Assembly (NCBI GenBank): GCA_002694345.1
Contig: NZLV01000096.1
Location: forward strand, 1 to 6,302
Source of the DNA: Maricaulis sp.
Lineage (GTDB): Bacteria > Pseudomonadota > Alphaproteobacteria > Caulobacterales > Maricaulaceae
Direction: 5' to 3'
Length of the DNA stretch: 6,302 bases
Shown here piece after piece: positions 6,118 to 6,302 of this stretch. The translations under genes were made by a program, and so were the position numbers. A model generated the notes under the pieces. The model ran no database searches, had not been told where the DNA came from, and saw only the letters and a program-made list of their open reading frames with translations. Numbering within the stretch: the first letter of the stretch is position 1; each line of letters begins with the position of its first letter.

Positions 6118-6302
6118 GAACCTGTTCGCCAATAGCCCAGCCCGTCTGGAGCAGCAAGCGGGCTCAATGCGGCCGATGCCGACCTGACATTGCCTGCTCA
6201 AAACCGGTCGCAGGTCTTGACGCGGAAGATACAGCCGCGTATTAGCCGCCGCTCTCGAATTGAACGCCGATGGAGCGCGACCGTGAAACGCACATTTCAA
6301 CC
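6118..6302 (-). other. Upstream region of the histidine kinase, possible promoter
   Basis: No separate gene is seen here. On the minus strand, GCTAATAC (6239-6246) preceded after 11 bases by TTCAATT (6258-6264) loosely resembles the alphaproteobacterial housekeeping promoter; the -35 part is poor. The kinase frame is open across the whole stretch, but codon choice argues against it being translated. If the true start lies beyond the right edge, this call is wrong. Confidence 0.25.

Overview
The window is high-GC DNA with the codon and promoter style of an alphaproteobacterium. The gene set (ExoD-family protein, DsbB, COQ7-type quinone hydroxylase, FATP-like acyl-CoA synthetase) fits that class. 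A Hyphomonadales/Maricaulales or Caulobacterales relative is my best guess, but this is inference from gene content and style, not from a marker gene. No phage, transposase, CRISPR or toxin-antitoxin gene is visible; this looks like ordinary chromosomal DNA with one small accessory-looking intergenic patch.

Layout. (1) 1-1290, minus: the N-terminal 430 codons of a FATP-type long-chain acyl-CoA synthetase that runs off the left edge. (2) 1409-2341, minus: a 310-residue membrane protein made of two tandem DUF417 (RclC/YkgB-like) units. (3) 2342-2589: no gene; it holds an 11-bp direct repeat and a cluster of GC-rich palindromes resembling a dispersed intergenic repeat. (4) 2590-2674, minus: tRNA-Leu(CAA) with encoded CCA. 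(5) 2820-4621, plus: three genes in one direction, an ExoD-family membrane protein, DsbB and a COQ7-family demethoxyubiquinone hydroxylase; the last two overlap by the four bases ATGA. (6) 4663-6117, minus, convergent with COQ7: a membrane-bound sensor histidine kinase with no response regulator in view. (7) 6118-6302: upstream region of the kinase.

How the parts fit. DsbB re-oxidises DsbA and passes electrons to quinone. COQ7 performs a late hydroxylation in ubiquinone synthesis. Their translationally coupled arrangement therefore places a quinone-using oxidase next to a quinone-making enzyme. ExoD lies 69 bases upstream of dsbB and may share the transcript. The acyl-CoA synthetase follows the DUF417 gene on the minus strand but has its own good ribosome site and a plausible promoter. 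The clearest unusual items are the duplicated DUF417 protein, the DsbB-COQ7 coupling and the palindrome cluster beside the tRNA. I did not find a convincing new multi-gene system here.
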